A stretch of DNA of 64,000 nucleotides, taken from Magicicada septendecula (Eukaryota; Arthropoda; Insecta; Hemiptera; Cicadidae). The notes beneath the pieces were generated by a model, which worked only from the letters and a program-made list of their open reading frames with translations, did not search any database and was not told the origin of the DNA. Position numbers and translations under genes: made by a program. Within the stretch, counting starts at the first letter, position 1. Each line of letters begins with the position of its first letter. Below are positions 11,165 through 21,430 of the stretch, one piece after another. Location of the stretch: positions 372,329,258-372,393,257 of the forward strand of contig CM068372.1 in assembly GCA_034769895.1 (NCBI GenBank), given 5' to 3'.

Positions 11165-12592
11165 TTACCCATGGTCCATCAGTTCCTCTGCCCTTATGGT
11201 TCGGATAACTCTGGCGTGTAGAACTGTTTTCTTACTGGTGAAATAGGTCTCCTCCATCTTGTACCATAATTCCTTTAATACCATATGTTCCGTGGTATCT
11301 ATTTCTACCTCCATCATTTGATTAGTTTGTCCATTAATCAGAGAAGTTGTTTGTGCCTCTCTTATTAATATGATTTTTGCTTTTTTATTTGGTATCTCCA
11401 TTTCTGGTGTGCTCCAGTATTTTATTGACCTTCTTGTTCTGTTGTACTCTGTTTTGTTGTCAGTCATTTCTATTTCTGGCATCTTCCATCCAAGTATTGA
11501 TTTGTTGAATTTTTCATCTGCTGTTTGGTTCTGAATTCCTTTTATAATTTCTCTCAGAGTCCTCCTACAATCTTTGTACTTTATTAATTTGCTTTGATAG
11601 GTAATGGGCAAATTAAATACATCGATGAGTCCGTTCTTCATCATCTCCACTTCTTCTCGTGTTTTGATGAGTTTCCTCTTATATACCTTTCCCAGTTCCT
11701 CTGTTTTCTTAATCTTCTTAATGATTCGATTCTTCTTCATACGACTGTTTACACCTATTTGTAGTTCTTGGTGCCTCTCCTCCAATCCCTTGACCATCTC
11801 CTTCTGTGTTATTTTCTGATTCTTCGGTTCCATGTTCTCATTCAACGTTTCTTTGATACCTTTAGAAGTGCTGTCTAGTGTTTCATTCCATTGTTTGAAA
11901 TCACTAGCTACTGTTTCTTGAAGTTGATTTACTGGGTAACTTGTCTCTTCCCATCTCTTATTCATCCATGTTTTTGTCCGTTTGTCTTCTTCACGAAACT
12001 CTGCAAACATGAATCTCAATTCTTCTCTGTTCTTCTCACTTTCTTCCTCGATTTTCCTTTGGAGGATATCATGATTAGTTTCCATCTTTTTGTTTACTAT
12101 CTCCAGATCCTTCTTGATCTGTTTCTTCAGTTCTTCGCTCTTCTTCTCCAATACCTCTTGACTTCTTTTCAAGTCTTCATGGTTGCTTTCTATTTTATCA
12201 TTCAGGAATGCTATACTCTCCTTCATTTGCTTCTTCAAATCTTCGCTGTTTTGGTCCAGTTTTTTATTTAACTCTTCCTTGTCTTGTCTTCTCTCTTTAT
12301 TCATTTGTCCGAATTGTTCCATCATGAACTTCATCATGCTACCTAAATTCGTTTCTTCTGTCGGTTTGACTGGTTGGTTATTTACCCTGACTTCTCCTTC
12401 TATTTCCGGTTCAGGTTCAGGTTCAGGTGGGCTTGGATTTTCCGTTTGGTCCTCCTGTGGGTTTTCTTCTGACAATTCTCCAGTCGTTTCCTCCATTTCT
12501 ACTTCTTCAACTTCCTCCACTTCTTCTGGGTTTCCTTCTTGGTTTGGTGTTTCCTTCCCTTTGCGTCTCGTAACCATCCCGTGTCTATTCAT
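11165..12592 (-). CDS. Gag-like coiled-coil protein, 475 aa, element A copy 3
   Basis: This second intact copy of the 476-residue protein at 5053-6483 has the same domain order: acidic segment, Pro-Glu repeat, coiled coil, basic region. Differences seen: Asp to Gly at residue 84, loss of one Thr codon near residue 239 (an in-frame 3 bp deletion), Ile to Thr close by, and Asn to Asp near residue 433. No stop or frameshift has appeared, although the two units have picked up indels in non-coding parts. This fits recent amplification, retained function, or both. Confidence 0.7.
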   Translation of the reverse strand: MNRHGMVTRRKGKETPNQEGNPEEVEEVEEVEMEETTGELSEENPQEDQTENPSPPEPEPEPEIEGEVRVNNQPVKPTEETNLGSMMKFMMEQFGQMNKERRQDKEELNKKLDQNSEDLKKQMKESIAFLNDKIESNHEDLKRSQEVLEKKSEELKKQIKKDLEIVNKKMETNHDILQRKIEEESEKNREELRFMFAEFREEDKRTKTWMNKRWEETSYPVNQLQETVASDFKQWNETLDSTSKGIKETLNENMEPKNQKITQKEMVKGLEERHQELQIGVNSRMKKNRIIKKIKKTEELGKVYKRKLIKTREEVEMMKNGLIDVFNLPITYQSKLIKYKDCRRTLREIIKGIQNQTADEKFNKSILGWKMPEIEMTDNKTEYNRTRRSIKYWSTPEMEIPNKKAKIILIREAQTTSLINGQTNQMMEVEIDTTEHMVLKELWYKMEETYFTSKKTVLHARVIRTIRAEELMDHG

Positions 12593-12874
12593 GATCGCCG
12601 CTAGTTATTCTTACCAGCCACACGTTGCTGGTCGCCAATATGTAACAAGTAAATATGGGGTGTGTGTGTACTTCCTTAAAGCCCCTCGTTGGGTTCGTCA
12701 ATATGTAACGAGTAATAAACGAGGTCGTACCTGTTAAAATGTATCACACTTGTTTATTTAGTGTATTAGTGTGTTTGCCTCACACTGGTTGTTACATAAA
12801 TCGACGTCACTACTGGAGTCCGTAGCGTTGTCAATGTCACCAGTACAACCTACCTGTTAATTCATAGGGATTAC

Positions 12875-12892
12875 GATTCCCGGGTGGCGCCA
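12875..12892 (-). other. Primer binding site, element A copy 3
   Basis: Same 18-base TGGCGCC site, three bases from the LTR that starts at 12896. Confidence 0.75.
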
Positions 12893-12895
12893 AAT

Positions 12896-15650
12896 TGTTT
12901 TTGTTAAAACAATTAAAACATTTAGTTTTTAAAGTAATATGTGGTATTCGCATGGACAGCTGTGGCGTTCGAATTATTCCCGCTGCTACACAGGTTGTCG
13001 ACTCGGCCACTCGTGACAAGCGCTAGTTGGCTATGACTTAAACTTCGCTAACACACATATATTTACAGCAAAAAATCCTATGAAATAACAAGATAGTATT
13101 GTTCTGTACTGCGCTTTTTAATACACATTTAATTATTAATAAACATGACAATTGAATATTAAACAAATTTATAATATTATGCTCCGGCTTAGAGCTTGAA
13201 ACACAAATATCTCAAGGTTGGCAAAATGGTTTCAAAACATTATCGTTCATTTACCTTTTAACAAAATTACTATGTTTTTAAAACCTGGGGTTCTTTTGAT
13301 CATGAAAATAGACATAAACGTTGATTACATGAAAAGAAAGTACACTATTATACCTTATAGGTACTTAGGATTTATAATGTGTTTGTACAATTTGTTCCGT
13401 AGTGTCGTATTTCTGTTACAGTAATTATGTTTACAAATAAGTTTATCTTTATAAATGTTTTTTAATATAAGTAAATTATGCCTTTACCTTTGAAAGAAAA
13501 TACTACTTTTAAATAGTGAGAAATTTCATCTTTTGCAAATAATTTAAGTGATTTGGTGTTTTAGGAGTAAGAAATTATTCGGTACTTATCAGTTCGTCTC
13601 ACGTTGAAAGGTCGTCATCAATATAGGTGTTTATTTTTCGAATTTGGTCTGGTTGAAGGCTTCCAGCATCTTCTTCAAACTGGTCTGAGTTTTTTCGTTA
13701 ATTAATTCATTTAATTTCGTTCTTGGTCATCATTAATTCTGTATAGATCGACGTCTCTTCATATTGGATCATCTTAATTCACTATTTCAATTTGTTATCA
13801 CTGTTTAACTTAAAGTTTTAGTTTGTCCAATTTCTTGTGTGGCGTACCCACGCTTCGTTTCTTCAGCGTCTATCTAATTTAACGGAAAAATAAGCCTCAA
13901 AAAACTCGTTGTCATAGTAACTAATAATTCAATGCTGGTTTAATTTCTCATTACATACATTGTTAGAGATATTTGAAATTTTATTCAAATTTATTAAGTA
14001 TTTTCCCAATGATTTTACTCCCTTATACTTCCTTTGGGATAATAAATGACATCACTATTATTTTTCTTTCCTTTTAAAGTTTACAATGATACCTCATAAG
14101 GTCATATTTTGTTACACTTTAACTATAGTCTAATTAGTCGACATTTAAAAAATAATATATCCTTCTTGAATTAAATTATTACAATAATATTTCTGTGTAG
14201 AAATAACTGATATACAATCATTGTCCATTCACTGTTCTTAGATTAGTAAGATTTTTTGTGAAATTGATACAATTTGCATTTAAAATGTTCTTGGCAGTTA
14301 ACTGTTTTTCTAGTTACAAACAGCCATGATTGTTTTCTAGTGTATTTCCCTTTTAAATTACATTCTGAATTCAGCCTGATGGGCTTCACTTATTTGTTTG
14401 TGTTTTAATTATTATTCAACATAAATTTTCATTACTTTTCATTTAAAATATAATAGTTAGGTTTATGGACTGTAAGTCCCTTTTCAGTCATATTCCTTCT
14501 TTAACACTGAATCAACTATTCTTTGCAAATTATAAATTATTCTTAGTGCTAACATTGATTTCTATCTTGTCTTATAAAGTATGGTGGTAAACATTGTCAC
14601 TTTCTCTAATATTATTAAGGTTGATTCCCCTTTCAACATGGGGTGTTGTATTCTTTATAAATGTAATCTTTAATAACAAACTTTACTTCTATCCTATCAT
14701 GCCATGTTAACACAAGTTATGGTACTGGGCTTTCTCCCTGATATGTCACATGCTTTCCTTATATTAATTTTAAATACTATTTTTAATTACTTCTAGGTAT
14801 ACAATTAATTATAATTCTACTCTAATCATTGGTGGTTTATCAATGTTTTAAAGAGTGTCTATTTCCTTAGCATTCTAATTTGAATGTTTCACCTTCACTA
14901 TTTTATAGGGCACTAACACTTCACTAAAACACTTCACTTTGGTTCACTGTTTTGTACTTAGTGTTATTTAATGGGTAACCCCTATACTTTTTCCTACCAT
15001 TTCTCACTATTTTGTTCTAGTATTATGTTTACTATAAACAATATTAGGCTAGTTGTGTTTTGGTTGAATCTAACCTTTCTGACAGGGTTAATGTACTCTT
15101 CCTATACTACTTTGCTTTATAATTGTATTGTCTTAAAAATGGTTACATATGTTAAATCAATAATAATAATAACATTGGTTTCGTTAATATATAATTATTT
15201 AAGGTTTATTGACCGTATTCTATCTTTAACATACAATCTTTCCCTTTTATATATGTGTGTTAGTTTCCCCTTGGGTTTTATCTGTCTCCTCTTCATTCTT
15301 CCTCTTCTTCTTCTTCAATAATCTTCATCTTCTTTCTTCATCTTGGTTTGGTCCTCCTTTAGTTCTATGTCCATCATTGTTTTGTCAATCACATTTTCTC
15401 AAGTATGTTTGGGTTGTCGACTCAATCATGTCAAAATATCTACATTTTAATAAGTATGTTACGTGGTTCCCTTCTTTATGTTTGTGTTTTTTGGCTCAAT
15501 CACTTGGGTTGGGTAATATCGTGGTACGTCATGTCAAAGTATTTACATTTTAATCATTTTTTACACATTTTATTTCATATGAAGTAATTTTATATTAAGA
15601 ATTATCTTTTTTATTACTGGTACGAGATTTGGCTTAATTGTATCGTTACA
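12896..15650 (-). repeat. Element A long terminal repeat, copy 3 (outer 5' LTR)
   Basis: This 2755 bp LTR is the upstream end of the array in the sense direction. Its first base (minus strand TGTAACG) is at 15650, and the next bases (atatc at 15651-15655) belong to the LTR of element B. The match to inner LTR copies stops exactly there. Comparison with the intact B LTR at 22199 shows the target as it was before insertion. The TSD partner would lie left of the window. A TATA-like motif is at about 15243-15253. Confidence 0.85.
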
Positions 15651-16117
15651 ATATCTATGCTGAGGGCATTGGTTTGTGTGTAAATGAAGATACCATTCAG
15701 TAAGTAATTAGAACTGCAGCAAAAAGATAAAAGTTTACAATGATAATGATTAGAGTCACAAAATGAGAATATTATGACTGAATAGGGTTGATTAAAATAG
15801 CCACCATTTTGTTTTGTAACATTGTATACGATGCCATTTTGAGGCATTATTATATATTCATGTTTCTTTGGTCACGACAATTAAAATTCAATAATTGCAC
15901 TAAGTTAACTGTCAGTGTTCTTATTTCTAACACCTTCTTGTGCCTCGATCTCGCTGAGAATGAACCCTGGCCCCTTAGGAAGAAAGTTGCAATAGATATA
16001 AAACCACGTGCTCTCACGTGCCTGAATTTGGTAAGTACATGTGTACAATATAATATTCATATTTATATATATATATATAAACATGAATAAATGTACATAA
16101 GTAGGGGTATGTTAACA
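15651..16117 (+). repeat. Element B 5' LTR, 3' portion (interrupted)
   Basis: This 467 bp segment aligns to 22199-22661 in the 3' LTR with roughly a dozen differences by eye (about 97%). It ends TTAACA, two bases before the PBS. The missing 5' part (about 770 bp by comparison with the 3' LTR) is displaced by the element A array. A short open frame here ending at a GTAAGT (about 15950-16035) is present in both LTRs with changes and is not called as a gene. Confidence 0.8.
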
Positions 16118-16119
16118 AA

Positions 16120-16137
16120 TGGCCCCCGAACTACGGA
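16120..16137 (+). other. Primer binding site, element B
   Basis: The sequence TGGCCCCCGAACTACGGA follows the LTR end TTAACA by two bases. TGG plus a C-rich stretch is what a tRNA 3' end would pair with. It differs from the TGGCGCC site of element A, so a different primer tRNA is likely. The tRNA was not identified. Confidence 0.6.
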
Positions 16138-16312
16138 CATTATATAAAGCCACTTTATATAAAATATAGGCCAGATCGAGAAACAAAGAAGGTGATAGAA
16201 AGGGGCATAACCTAGTACACGAGAGGTTATGTTGACAAAACATAGTAAGTAGTAATTTTGTAACTAATTACAAGTAGAACTAAATAATCATTCCAATAGT
16301 TAAATTACCAAA

Positions 16313-17427
16313 ATGGCAGAAAGTAATAATAGCTTAGAAATGGATAATACAGATACAGAATCAATTTTATTAGGAAGAAATGCCAACTCAACACCCAAAA
16401 CAATTGAAAATAAAATCTCGGAAGATTTATTTACATTAATTAGTGACAAATTCGAACAACAGAATCTTAATTTCGAGGACAAATTTAACCAGATGAATAG
16501 TACGTTTAATGTGAAGTTAGACAGTTTCGAGAATGAGCTCAAGAAACAAAAAACGTGAAAAATGTAAAATTGAATAAATTAGAGGAGAAATTAGACAAGA
16601 GAATTAATGAGATACAGTTAGAAAATAAGAGTAGAGAAATAGACAGATTAGAAGGAAACAAAGACAAGGTAAGTAGTAGTGGAGATGACGATAAAATAAA
16701 TAAAAATATAGTAATAGGAGATAATAGTGTAGATGTTGGTAGTGATAATGAAATTGTATGGGGAATAGAATATAATAATGATGGAATGATAGTATGTTTT
16801 GAAGGGTTAAAGAGAGTGTGTAGAGAGAGCATAATTGTAAAAGAATTGCAGGGGTTAGATTTTTCCCTTAATGGTGTATTTGGGGGTGATGTACAGGTGT
16901 TTAGGAAGGACGAGAGTGCCTTCGATGTAGATTTGGGAGGCAAAAGGTCTGCAAATAGTTGTCCCTGGATTTTTTGTGCACCTGATAGGTGGTGCGAGAA
17001 TAAAGTTGTAGTGCCCTATGCAAATATTGAGAGAGAGAATGTGATTTGGGGTTATGATGAGAGATATTGTGAAAGAGAGTTGTGTGATAATTGGGAGATG
17101 GAGTTATATAGAGTAAATAGAAATTATGAAGAATTTGTAGAAAGGGTAGGTGGAGAGAGAAGTGATAAATATAATAAAAACTTACCTTGTATTGAAACTA
17201 AAGTAGTAGGAGATGATGTTGATAACAATGATGATATAAAATACCGAATTATGACTGATTATACAGGAGGTGACAGGACAATGACCAATCATGACAGGTT
17301 AAATGAGTTTGGGGATAATGATGAACATTTGAATTGTATATGTGTTTATGATGTTAGTATAAGATATCTAATAATAAACAATGTATATAGTTTTAAGATT
17401 CGACTATTATTTGACGATGGAGGATAA
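16313..17427 (+). pseudogene. Gag-like ORF of element B, broken by a frameshift
   Basis: The ATG at 16313 opens an 81-codon frame (acidic and Asn-rich, with a charged heptad-like stretch) that stops at 16556-16558. The next frame stays open from there to 17427 and continues the coiled-coil character for about 40 residues, followed by about 240 acidic, Asn/Asp/Tyr-rich residues that I do not recognise. The switch falls in a run of six A at 16548-16553, which suggests loss of one base. The slip-site bases do not fit the usual -1 heptamer phase, so programmed frameshifting is less likely. Position (about 175 bases after the PBS) and coiled coil match the gag-like gene of element A, though sequence similarity is not obvious. 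Function is unknown. Confidence 0.55.
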
Positions 17428-18711
17428 ACATTTTATTGTGTTTATGAACATTTAATTATGTGAACAGTGTTTTAAAATGGACTGTTTATGACTGATTTTG
17501 GTAAACGATTAATTGATAATGTGGATTGTATATTTTTGTGTATTGATGTCTATGTATTTGTGTATTTTTGCTGTTGTGTATTTTATATATTTTTTGTGTA
17601 AACTATGTACTGTGGAATTTTAAATAATTGATAAGGAATTTAAATGATGTTAGGAGATTTAGATTCTAATGGTTAGTAAATGATTACGCATATGCCATAT
17701 TTGGATATTGAGAGGTATTGTTGTTAGTAGATAAGTGATGAATTTTCTAGTGGTATATTAAGGTGAAATGTTGTAAAGAGTTTGGGTAATAATGATAGAA
17801 TAGAGGCATTGGAGTTAGTTAAATAGAGTTAATGGGAGTTAGTGAAAATAAAGTGTTGAGATACTGATAATATATAAAGAGGTGTTAGATATTTTAGGGA
17901 CACAGTGGTTAGTGATTATATGTAGAGGTGAGTAATGTGAATGGTAATTATATTTGTTGATGGTGATATTTTGTAGTAAGGGTATTGGTGTAGGGAGTCA
18001 GCAACGAAAGGTGTTGGGACAGGAAAGGACCGTTGTGTGCCGGAAAGGGTTATCTGAAAGGGTCAGGAACCGATAAAGGAATGAGTTGGTAAGTGGGAAC
18101 ACACATACTAGTACAAAAAATGAGCGATGCCAGAGGTTTTAAATGGGATTAGTGAAGGGGTTATTATAGAGATATTGGTGTCATAATATGTTAATGGTTA
18201 GAAGCAGTTAGTGTAAAAAAGAGGTGAGTAAGGTTAGATTGAAAAATGCCAAAATAAGAAAATAGTGAATAATAGAGAGTCACCCAAACTAGTAAGGATA
18301 AAAGGGTTAGAAAAAGGAAAATTCATGGTAGGAAGGTAATTGTAACAGAAAGGTAAGGATAAATTTGAAATTGTTGTATAGAATCTAATGAATGTTAAAT
18401 AATTAAAAGTTAATAGAGAATTGTTGATAGTAATGAGGTGATATAGTTTTGGTACAAGTCATGTAAATGTAAATTGTTTAATGTAAATGTAACAATGTTA
18501 ATGTGTAAGGTTCAGTGTTCTATGATGTTTTTATTATGTTGATGGTACAATAGTGTGTGTGGTTAGGAGGTCGTTACAGGGGTAACGACGGTAACAAATG
18601 TTGAAAGATAGTAAATTTTAAATGTTGAAAGCATAAAGGTACAAATGGTGTTGAGTAAAATATAATATAATATCAGTTGCAAAAGATATAAATAAGGATC
18701 TATAAAAGGGA
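17428..18711 (+). other. Element B non-coding internal sequence
   Basis: About 1.3 kb of AT-rich sequence with no convincing ORF. The block at about 18060-18590 is similar to 52919-53420 in element C: it shares the AGGAACC box, the GGGAACACAC box, AGAGTCACCCAAA and AGTGTTCTATG in the same order. This places 52919 onward in the same family. Confidence 0.6.
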
Positions 18712-18743
18712 GTATTCGCACTCGCCATCTTTGTTCCGAGACT
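18712..18743 (+). repeat. Left terminal inverted repeat of TIR element
   Basis: Starts GTATTCGCACTCGCC and ends CCGAGACT. It pairs with 20765-20796, 30 of 32 bases. Confidence 0.75.
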
Positions 18744-19876
18744 GACGTAATATTATGGTGCCGCTTGTGTATACATGGGACGCAGTATAAGTTTGTTTTC
18801 GATATTACATAAACTATTATAGTTTTTCGTGCCAAAAATATAATTTCAAAGTGTGAAATTATGTCCCACGTCCTTAAAAATATGGAAATAATAGTTTTCA
18901 TCTTAAAACTTACTGATTCAGACCATAGTAAGAGGAGAATAATTTTGTCTAAAAAACAACAAATACCAATCGTTACCACTTACCACTTTGTTAGGTATAT
19001 ATTCTCAGATTTTACTTTTATTCCTGTTTATAATAGATGGCTGTTGAATTAATGTTTACTAAACTTCGTTTGTCCAAAAGTCCAAATAAAGTTACTAAAA
19101 CTATTTTTAATAAACACGAATTTACATTTTTAACTTACTATTAAGTTTATATTCAGGTTTTTTGCTTAACATTTAGTTAAAATTAATAATAAAAAGTTTA
19201 GCTTAACATTTTATTGAAATTAACAATAATGTATTTTTCATTGCACTAGACATTTTATAGTCAAAAGTATTTTTCTCGGTTACTAGGAAGGGTTAAACTT
19301 TGTTAGAGGCAAAAAATTTGCAAGTTACAACTTCTCACGGCCATATCTTGAAAACAACTCGTGGATTAAAACCCGGCCAAAACGCATTTTGTTTGTTTTT
19401 CGTATAGAATAATTTTGGTCCTATTCATTTTTACTATAAACTCAAACATTTTTTACTTATTCGCTAAAAATTATGCTAAAATCCTGTTTTTTGGGGGTAA
19501 AAATCGAAAAAGTTGATTTGGAATAACTCGAAAACAACGCATTTTTCAAAACAGTTGCGTACTGACTTTTTTGCTTAGAATTTGATTCTCTATTGGATCC
19601 TGGGGTTAATTTTTTTTTATCAATCACCCTTGAAAAAGGGGTGGTTCTCACCCCCAAATAAAAAGCGTACAGTTTAACTTTGTTCTAGAGTGCATATAGA
19701 ACATACGTATCAAATTTCGTGAAATTCCATTGACAGTCAAAATTTTGTTACGTCAATAGCTGCGCTTACTGGAGTAGAATTTCTTCGTGCTGATTTTGTT
19801 CTCGACTTTGTTTACGATCTGCGTGGATGTTTCGCGCTTGGCTATCGCGCAGCTGATTTTCGAAAAACAGGTAAAT

Positions 19877-19951
19877 GTGCAATTATGTGCATTCAAACTA
19901 CAGAATGTGCAATTTTATGCAGTAACCCCCAAAACGTGCAATTTTGTGCAA
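19877..19951 (+). repeat. Three short GTGCAATT repeats
   Basis: GTGCAATT recurs at 19877, 19907 and 19936, each followed within a few bases by TGTGCA or TATGCA. This is a small irregular cluster within the TIR element. Arrays of short motifs inside DNA transposons can bind transposase, but nothing here shows that. Confidence 0.35.
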
Positions 19952-20110
19952 AATAAAATGTATGTTAAAATGACCTACACGTCCCGATTCGGATAAATAA
20001 CTTGTCACTGGCCGTTTACGAACTAGCAAAAAAAAGATGCAATTGCACGTGAATCCGGGCTTTAGTTATAACATTATATTTATAATTAATGGATTAAAAA
20101 AATAAACCAC

Positions 20111-20502
20111 CTTGTACAGTAATCTGCGTGGAACTGGGCCGATTCTAGGAGGTGGATTTGGTACGTCAAACAAAGGCTGTATGGCATTAGGCTTCAGTTT
20201 TTTCCAACCATCTACCTGGTAGTGGCTCAGTTTGGTAGTGCCTGTTCAAACTGTGAACTTTCAAAATGAACCTAAAAGTGCAAAGATGTATTACATTTTT
20301 AGTCGTTATGATTAACATTCACAAACTTTTAAGGAACAACCATTAAATTTACCTCACAGACACATTCCCTTGCTTAGTATAAATTTGTCTCGTCTCATAT
20401 TTTGAATCAATTTTGCACTCGAATAGGGTCTGCCGGAAATTTGAATGTTCTAAACTTAGTTTCTGTTTGATTTTTGCAATTTACAGCACAACAACCAGTC
20501 AT
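20111..20502 (-). pseudogene. THAP-domain transposase 5' fragment (P-like), two exons, decayed
   Basis: Minus-strand exon 1 (20502-20353) starts with ATG and shows the THAP start: Cys pair then Cys four residues on (GCCAVNC), a Phe-Pro-x-Asp-Pro segment, and ends Val-Cys-Glu at a GT donor. After an intron of about 80 bp ending TTTTAG, exon 2 (20271-20111) opens in the same phase with His-Phe-Glu-x4-Phe, completing the C2CH zinc-binding pattern. It ends with Leu-Lys-Pro-Asn-Ala-Ile-x-x-Leu-Phe, the AVPTIF-like box that closes THAP domains. Three in-frame stops in exon 1 (one at the position of the conserved Trp) and a frameshift in exon 2 make it non-functional. In P-type transposases the THAP domain binds the element ends. 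It sits near the right TIR, so transcription would have run inward. The catalytic part is missing. Confidence 0.7.
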
Positions 20503-20764
20503 TATGATTATGAGATGTAGTACAACAATCTGCAAAACATACTACATAACATTAATAATATCTCTAACACCAGTATTTATAACCTTGTTTTCACTGACAA
20601 GATGAGATGATTATTATACATATTCGTGTGTAATACATAAATCAAATTAGTACACTAAGGTTATAACCCTGATATGTAAAAATATTAATATTTACATACA
20701 TAATTTACATTAAATAATGCAACGCACAGCGTGCTTACATTGCTCCCGCCACATTACATTTAAA

Positions 20765-20796
20765 AGTCTCGGAGCAAAGATGGCGGGTGCGAATAC
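20765..20796 (-). repeat. Right terminal inverted repeat of TIR element
   Basis: Reverse complement of 18712-18743 with two mismatches. The THAP start codon is about 260 bp inside this end. Confidence 0.75.
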
Positions 20797-21382
20797 CTAT
20801 ATTATAGAGCTCTAATATAAATGATTATAAGTTGAGTAATAAAATTTGAGTAATAAACTTGTCTGCCATAGTAGTTATAGGTTGAATTTTATGGAAATAA
20901 ATAGGTGATGGTGTTTTGGGTAATATTAAAGAATTGTTTATGTATTGTGTTATTTGTAGGAATATATATATTTTTCTCTTACAAGGAAGAGATAGAGTTT
21001 GGTGGGGGTAAAAAATCAGTCTATGTTAGATTCTTGTTGTTGTTGTGTTGAAAATTTTAATTGAACAAACCAATGCATCTAAAAGGAAACATATCAGTTG
21101 TAGATATGGGAGACCACTATTTTAAAATTTTGCATTCAATGTTTCAGAGTGTTGTGGTGTTGTGACCGCGGTCCTGAGCTGGCTGGAGCGTCAGAACAGG
21201 AGCGTAGAGTGCCTTATGGCCTTATGGTGTAGGGATCTCTCCGGAGAAGTCCAGTAAGGTCAGAGGGTGCGAACAGCATCATTGGACCAAGGGTAAGTGA
21301 TGATAAATTTTTGATATAGTAACATTACAGGGGGTTGTGGTAACATATCTAAGCTGATCCTTTTAGAACCGTGTGAATGAGT
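20797..21382 (+). other. Element B 3' internal sequence
   Basis: Non-coding. The last 250 bases resemble 54200-54425 in element C: TATGGTGT, GGGATCTC and AGAAGTCCAGTAA occur in the same order. No ORF is supported. Confidence 0.55.
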
Positions 21383-21422
21383 CAATGAAAGTTTTTGTGT
21401 CTCGACACAAAATCTTTCATTG
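21383..21422 (+). other. Stem-loop next to the PPT, element B
   Basis: A 40-base near-perfect palindrome: CAATGAAAG on the left pairs with CTTTCATTG on the right, and TTTTGTGTC pairs with GACACAAAA around a TC turn. It ends at the start of the PPT. The element C hairpin (54426-54467) has changed bases on both sides of the stem so that pairing is kept. Confidence 0.7.
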
Positions 21423-21430
21423 AGGGGGTT
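21423..21430 (+). other. Polypurine tract, element B
   Basis: AGGGGGTT directly before the LTR start TGTAACAG. Confidence 0.6.

Larger units (their letters stand above)
9556..12895 (-). mobile_element. Element A internal region, copy 3 (complete)
   Basis: This 3340 bp region has the same order as copy 2: PBS, leader, intact gag-like ORF, 1.6 kb non-coding, PPT. A deletion of about 10 bp in the leader (near 12765) removes part of a TGTG-rich stretch. No pol is present. Confidence 0.85.
18712..20796. mobile_element. TIR DNA transposon remnant, 2.1 kb, inside element B
   Basis: The ends are 32 bp inverted repeats with two mismatches. The internal part is mostly non-coding, apart from a decayed THAP-domain transposase start near the right end on the minus strand (20111-20502). 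TIR length and THAP domain fit the P superfamily, but I could not find the 8 bp TSD expected for it. TA lies at the outer edge of each repeat, and similarity may extend a few bases further out (CTATAA on both sides), so exact ends are uncertain. It is internally deleted and non-autonomous. Confidence 0.65.

Noticed and set aside
15951-16035. Possible host exon ending at GTAAGT in the element B LTR
   Set aside because: Present in both LTRs with base changes that alter the peptide, and no protein match comes to mind; it is LTR sequence.
16539-16943. 134-codon minus-strand ORF
   Set aside because: Antisense of the element B gag-like frame, Ser/Leu-rich, no motif.
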